Assembly (NCBI GenBank): GCA_027486405.1
Contig: JAIXPD010000062.1
Span: 85,361-149,360, forward strand
Reading direction: 5' to 3'
Source of the DNA: Azospirillum sp.
Lineage (GTDB): Bacteria > Pseudomonadota > Alphaproteobacteria > Azospirillales > Azospirillaceae
Length of the DNA: 64,000 nt
Positions 61,016 through 64,000 of this stretch are shown one piece after another. A program made the position numbers and the translations under genes. Under the pieces are notes generated by a model. That model was not told where the DNA came from and ran no database searches. It saw nothing but the letters and a program-made list of their open reading frames with translations. Every line of letters begins with the position of its first letter. Positions within the stretch are counted from its first letter, which is position 1.

Positions 61016-61755
61016 CCTCAGCCCGTGTCTTCCGTCCGACGCGCGCCGCCACCCTGATGACCCTTCCGGCCATCGCCGTCATGCTGGGGTTGGGGACATG
61101 GCAACTCCAGCGTTTGGGCTGGAAAGCGGATCTGCAAGCGCGGGTGCAGGAACGCATCGCCGCGCCGCCGGTGGCCTTGCCCGTCGCGCTGGACGATCCG
61201 GCGCTGTGGGAATTCCGATCGGTGACGCTGTCCGGGCGCTTCCTGCATGATCGGGAAACCCTGGTGCTCGCCCGACCGCGCCAGGGGCAGGCCGGGTACG
61301 AGGTGGTGACGCCGTTCGAACGGGCGGACGGCGGCGGTGTCATCCTGGTCAATCGCGGTTTTGTGCCGATGGATCATCGGCTTCCGGCCAACCGGGTGGA
61401 GGGGCGGATCAAGGGCGTCACCAACCTGCGTGGCATCGTCCGTTTGCCGACCGCGCCGGGCCTGTTCCAGCCGGAGAACGCGCCGGGTGCCCCGGTCTGG
61501 GTGCGCGTCGATCCACCGGCGATGGCCGCCGCGCTGAAGCTGCCCGCCGTCGCCCCGCTGGTGGTGGAGGCGTTGCCCGGCCAGACCCCGGGCGGGCTGC
61601 CCGCCGGGATCGAGCCGCGTGTGGAGCTGCCCAACAACCACGCGCAATACGCGGCGACCTGGTACGGGCTGGCGGCGACGCTTGCGGTTGTGTATGTGCT
61701 GTCGCAACGCAGACCCCGCCGCGACGGCGGCAAACACAGGCCCGACGCCGCATGA
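61012..61755 (+). CDS. SURF1-family cytochrome oxidase biogenesis protein
   Basis: 247 aa. Two terminal helices bracket a soluble periplasmic domain: N-terminal LMTLPAIAVMLGLGTWQLQRLGWK with the conserved GxWQLxRLxWK, and C-terminal YAATWYGLAATLAVVYVLS. SURF1 helps place haem a in subunit I. Coupled by ATGA overlap to both neighbours. Confidence 0.93.
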   Translation: MTSARVFRPTRAATLMTLPAIAVMLGLGTWQLQRLGWKADLQARVQERIAAPPVALPVALDDPALWEFRSVTLSGRFLHDRETLVLARPRQGQAGYEVVTPFERADGGGVILVNRGFVPMDHRLPANRVEGRIKGVTNLRGIVRLPTAPGLFQPENAPGAPVWVRVDPPAMAAALKLPAVAPLVVEALPGQTPGGLPAGIEPRVELPNNHAQYAATWYGLAATLAVVYVLSQRRPRRDGGKHRPDAA

Positions 61756-63245
61756 CCGCTTATCACGAGCTTGAACGCCGTTACGCCCGCATCGCCGCCA
61801 TCGGCGACGCGCTGGGGATTTTGGGTTGGGACGCCCAAACCATCATGCCCGACGGCGCGAACGAGGGGCGGGCGGAGCAGATCGCCACCCTGTCGGTGAT
61901 GGCGCACGAGATGGCGACCGATCCGCGTCTGGTCGATCTGCTGGCCGAGGCGGAGGCGGATGGCGCGCTCGACCCCTGGCAGCGCGCCAACCTGCGCGAG
62001 ATGCGCCGCAACCATGCCCACGCCACCGCCGTGCCCGCCGATCTGGTCGCGGCGATGAGCAAGGCGTCGTCGCTGTGCGAAATGGCGTGGCGCAGCGCGC
62101 GGGCCGACAGCGATTTCGCCGCGCTCAAGCCCTCGCTGCAAACCGTGCTGGAGTGCGTGCGCGAGAGCGCGGCGGCCAAGAGCGCGGCGATGGGGATCGC
62201 GCCCTACGACGCGCTGCTCGACGAGTACGATCCCGGCGCGCGGATGGAGCGCATCGACGCGCTGTTCGCCGATCTCGCCGCCTTCCTGCCCGGCCTGATC
62301 GGTCGCGTGATCGACAAACAGGCCGGGGAACCGCAACCGTTGCGCCCGGTCGGGCCGTTCGCGGTGGAGGACCAGCGGCGCTTCGGCGTGGCGATGATGG
62401 AGCGGATGGGTTTCGACTTCCAGCGCGGTCGGCTGGATGTGTCGCTGCACCCGTTTTGCGGTGGGGCGACCGACGATGTGCGGATGACCACCCGCTACGA
62501 CGAGGCCGACTTCGCCAACGCGCTGATGGCGGTGATCCATGAAACGGGGCATGGCCTGTACGAGCAGGGCCGCCCGCGCGCCCATCTGGCCCAACCGGTC
62601 GGGCAGGCGCGCGGCATGGCCGTTCACGAAAGCCAGTCGCTCATCATGGAGATGCAGGCCGCCCGCTCGGCCGAGTTCATCACCTGGCTGGCCCCGGTGG
62701 CGCGCGAGGCGTTCGGTGGCTCCGGTCCGGCCTGGGAGGTGGAGAATCTGCGCCGCCTTTATGGCCGGGTGGAGCGCGGCTTCATCCGCGTGGACGCCGA
62801 CGAAGTGACGTATCCGGCCCACGTCATCCTGCGTTACCGGCTGGAACGGGCGATGGTCTCAGGTGATCTGAGCCTGGACGATCTGCCGGGGGCCTGGAAC
62901 GATGGGATGAAGGAGTTGCTCGGCGTGGTCCCGCCGGACGACCGCCGGGGCTGCTTGCAGGACATCCATTGGCCCAGCGGTGGCTGGGGGTATTTCCCCA
63001 GCTACACCCTGGGGGCGATGACCGCCGCGCAACTGTTCGACGCGGCGCGGACGGCGATCCCGGAGATCCCGGCGGCGTTGGGCCGTGGCGATTTCGCCCC
63101 GCTGGTCGGCTGGCTGCGCCGCACCGTCCACGACACCGGCTGTTTCCACCCGTCCGCCGACGCGCTGCTGACCGCCGCCACCGGCCGCCCACTCGACGTC
63201 GGGCTGTTCAAGCGGCATCTGGAAACCCGTTATCTCGGCGCGTGA
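61752..63245 (+). CDS. M32 metallocarboxypeptidase (Taq family)
   Basis: 497 aa, soluble zinc carboxypeptidase. The metal motif is HETGH (His263, Glu264, His267) in VIHETGHGLYEQG; HESQSLIMEMQA provides the third ligand; GGWGYFPSYTLG and the C-terminal HLETRYLGA end are family-typical. It removes C-terminal residues from peptides. Its start overlaps SURF1's stop, so a peptidase is translated with the oxidase assembly genes; whether this is functional or just gene packing is unclear. Confidence 0.94.
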   Translation: MTAYHELERRYARIAAIGDALGILGWDAQTIMPDGANEGRAEQIATLSVMAHEMATDPRLVDLLAEAEADGALDPWQRANLREMRRNHAHATAVPADLVAAMSKASSLCEMAWRSARADSDFAALKPSLQTVLECVRESAAAKSAAMGIAPYDALLDEYDPGARMERIDALFADLAAFLPGLIGRVIDKQAGEPQPLRPVGPFAVEDQRRFGVAMMERMGFDFQRGRLDVSLHPFCGGATDDVRMTTRYDEADFANALMAVIHETGHGLYEQGRPRAHLAQPVGQARGMAVHESQSLIMEMQAARSAEFITWLAPVAREAFGGSGPAWEVENLRRLYGRVERGFIRVDADEVTYPAHVILRYRLERAMVSGDLSLDDLPGAWNDGMKELLGVVPPDDRRGCLQDIHWPSGGWGYFPSYTLGAMTAAQLFDAARTAIPEIPAALGRGDFAPLVGWLRRTVHDTGCFHPSADALLTAATGRPLDVGLFKRHLETRYLGA

Positions 63246-63270
63246 TTGACCGGGGCGGGCAGTGGTTAGT

Positions 63271-63291
63271 GGGCAGCGGGCAGCGGGCAGC
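63271..63291. repeat. 7-bp tandem repeat, three copies
   Basis: GGGCAGC three times in a row between the converging M32 peptidase and cyclotransferase-like genes, two bases before the latter's stop. Confidence 0.85.
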
Positions 63292-63293
63292 GA

Positions 63294-63641
63294 TCAGGCC
63301 GGGGCGAAACGGGCGTCCACATACACCCACACGGTCCGTCCGGTGGCGGTGTCGGCGGCGACCCGTTTGTAGGCGGCGACCTCATACGCGTCGGCTTGGG
63401 CCAGTTCGGCGTCGGTGATCTCGAACACGGTTCCATCCACCCGGTCGGCGTCGTTGCCGCTGAAGGCGATGATCGGATGGTGGGTTTTGCCGCTGGTCTT
63501 CACCACTTCCGGGTCGTCGATGGGAACCATCGTCCGGTCATAGCCAACCAGTTGATCCGTGTGGCCCTGCAACAGCCGCCCGAAGGTGGCGCGCTGCACA
63601 TCCTCTTGTTGCAGGGTTCCATAGGAAAACAGCAGGGGCAT
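63294..63641 (-). CDS. Gamma-glutamylcyclotransferase (AIG2-like) family protein
   Basis: 115 aa. The start MPLLFSYGTLQQEDVQRATFG contains the YGTL substrate-binding loop; the later VDGTVFEITDAELAQADAYE includes the conserved catalytic-position Glu and the DxYE end. Such proteins cyclise gamma-glutamyl amines or repair related adducts; substrate unknown. ATG 63641 with GAGG six bases upstream. Convergent with the M32 peptidase gene. Confidence 0.85.
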   Translation of the reverse strand: MPLLFSYGTLQQEDVQRATFGRLLQGHTDQLVGYDRTMVPIDDPEVVKTSGKTHHPIIAFSGNDADRVDGTVFEITDAELAQADAYEVAAYKRVAADTATGRTVWVYVDARFAPA

Positions 63642-63810
63642 GATTGACCTCGGTGTTGTGGGGGGGAATGGGGGCTGGGGGGCAACGAGACACCGGCGCT
63701 GAAACCCTGTCAACACGCCCGACGCGCCTGCATCCTTCGCCCGGCGCAGAACGGGGCGTCGCGCCAGGGCAATCGCTTGAAGCCTTGGGCACCCGACCCG
63801 AACAAGAATG

Positions 63811-63964
63811 GACACAGATTCCACGGATTTTTTCACGGATTTCGCGGAACCCGTCTCAGAGCCACTCTGTTTGCGATTGCACGGCCCCCCTCCTGACGGG
63901 ATGCGGGAGGCCATTGGAGTCAAAAATCCGTGCAATCCATCCTTTTGTCCGTGAAATCCGTGTC
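63811..63964. repeat. ~155-bp element with imperfect terminal inverted repeats
   Basis: The left end GACACAGATTCCACGGA (63811-63827) matches the complement of the right end (63948-63964) at 15 of 17 positions, and an inner pair CACGGATTT (63834-63842) / AAATCCGTG (63924-63932) is exact. No coding frame inside. The remaining sequence from 63642 to the window end holds no gene that I can support. Confidence 0.6.
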
Positions 63965-64000
63965 TATCCTTGCTTGCGTGACGATGACCGCTCGCTCAAG

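Overview
The window is GC-rich, tightly packed chromosomal DNA that looks like an alphaproteobacterium, probably of the Rhodospirillales/Azospirillum type. The evidence is the lepB-rnc-era cluster, the caa3/aa3 cytochrome oxidase operon with ctaB, ctaG, a DUF983 gene and SURF1, a class II DAHP synthase, FliL-like genes, tamA-tamB, and frequent GTG/TTG starts with ATGA overlaps. The taxon is inferred from gene content and not proven. I see no prophage, IS transposase, integrase, CRISPR array or rRNA operon; the only RNA gene found is tRNA-Val(CAC).

Layout. 0-2.3 kb: end of lepB, then rnc and era, closed by a strong terminator; Era carries an unusual acidic N-terminal extension. 2.35-12.2 kb: an eight-gene minus-strand operon (peptide ABC transporter dppABC + oppDF, N-acyl-D-amino acid deacylase, RidA, and a D-serine dehydratase/D-threonine aldolase-fold PLP enzyme), divergent from an IclR regulator. 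Three evenly spaced repeats lie between them. This reads as a self-contained route for taking up and degrading D-amino-acid-containing or N-acyl-D-amino acid compounds, and is the best candidate system in the window. 12.2-20.1 kb: an orphan 165-residue protein, glmU-glmS, gph, a DUF3108 protein, tRNA-Val, a 54-residue membrane peptide and panC. 20.2-29.6 kb: two orphan FliL-like proteins, class II DAHP synthase, an AmpG-like transporter, an unrecognised secreted protein with one haem motif, glutathione reductase, a nicotinate phosphoribosyltransferase and a hypothetical protein.

29.8-39.2 kb: a GH17-GT2 beta-glucan synthase fusion, a HIT protein, a ferric-iron ABC transporter (fbpB-fbpA-fbpC) with palindromes in front of fbpA, and typA with a terminator-like hairpin in its leader. 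39.3-45.8 kb: tamA-tamB. 45.8-53.2 kb: minus-strand genes for a methyltransferase, two small unknown proteins, a YjbH-like outer-membrane protein, a double-ACT protein, a small glycosyltransferase, a membrane protein and TldD. 53.4-63.2 kb: DUF3422, a 560-base largely non-coding spacer, then coxB-coxA-ctaB-small membrane protein-ctaG-coxC-DUF983-SURF1-M32 carboxypeptidase, many of them translationally coupled. The right edge has a gamma-glutamylcyclotransferase-like gene and a small element with inverted ends.

A pattern that cuts across the gene list is a set of about eleven short tandem duplications (7-17 bp units, 2-5 copies). Their sequences are unrelated, and they lie almost only in spacers beside start or stop codons, several of them duplicating the stop codon itself.
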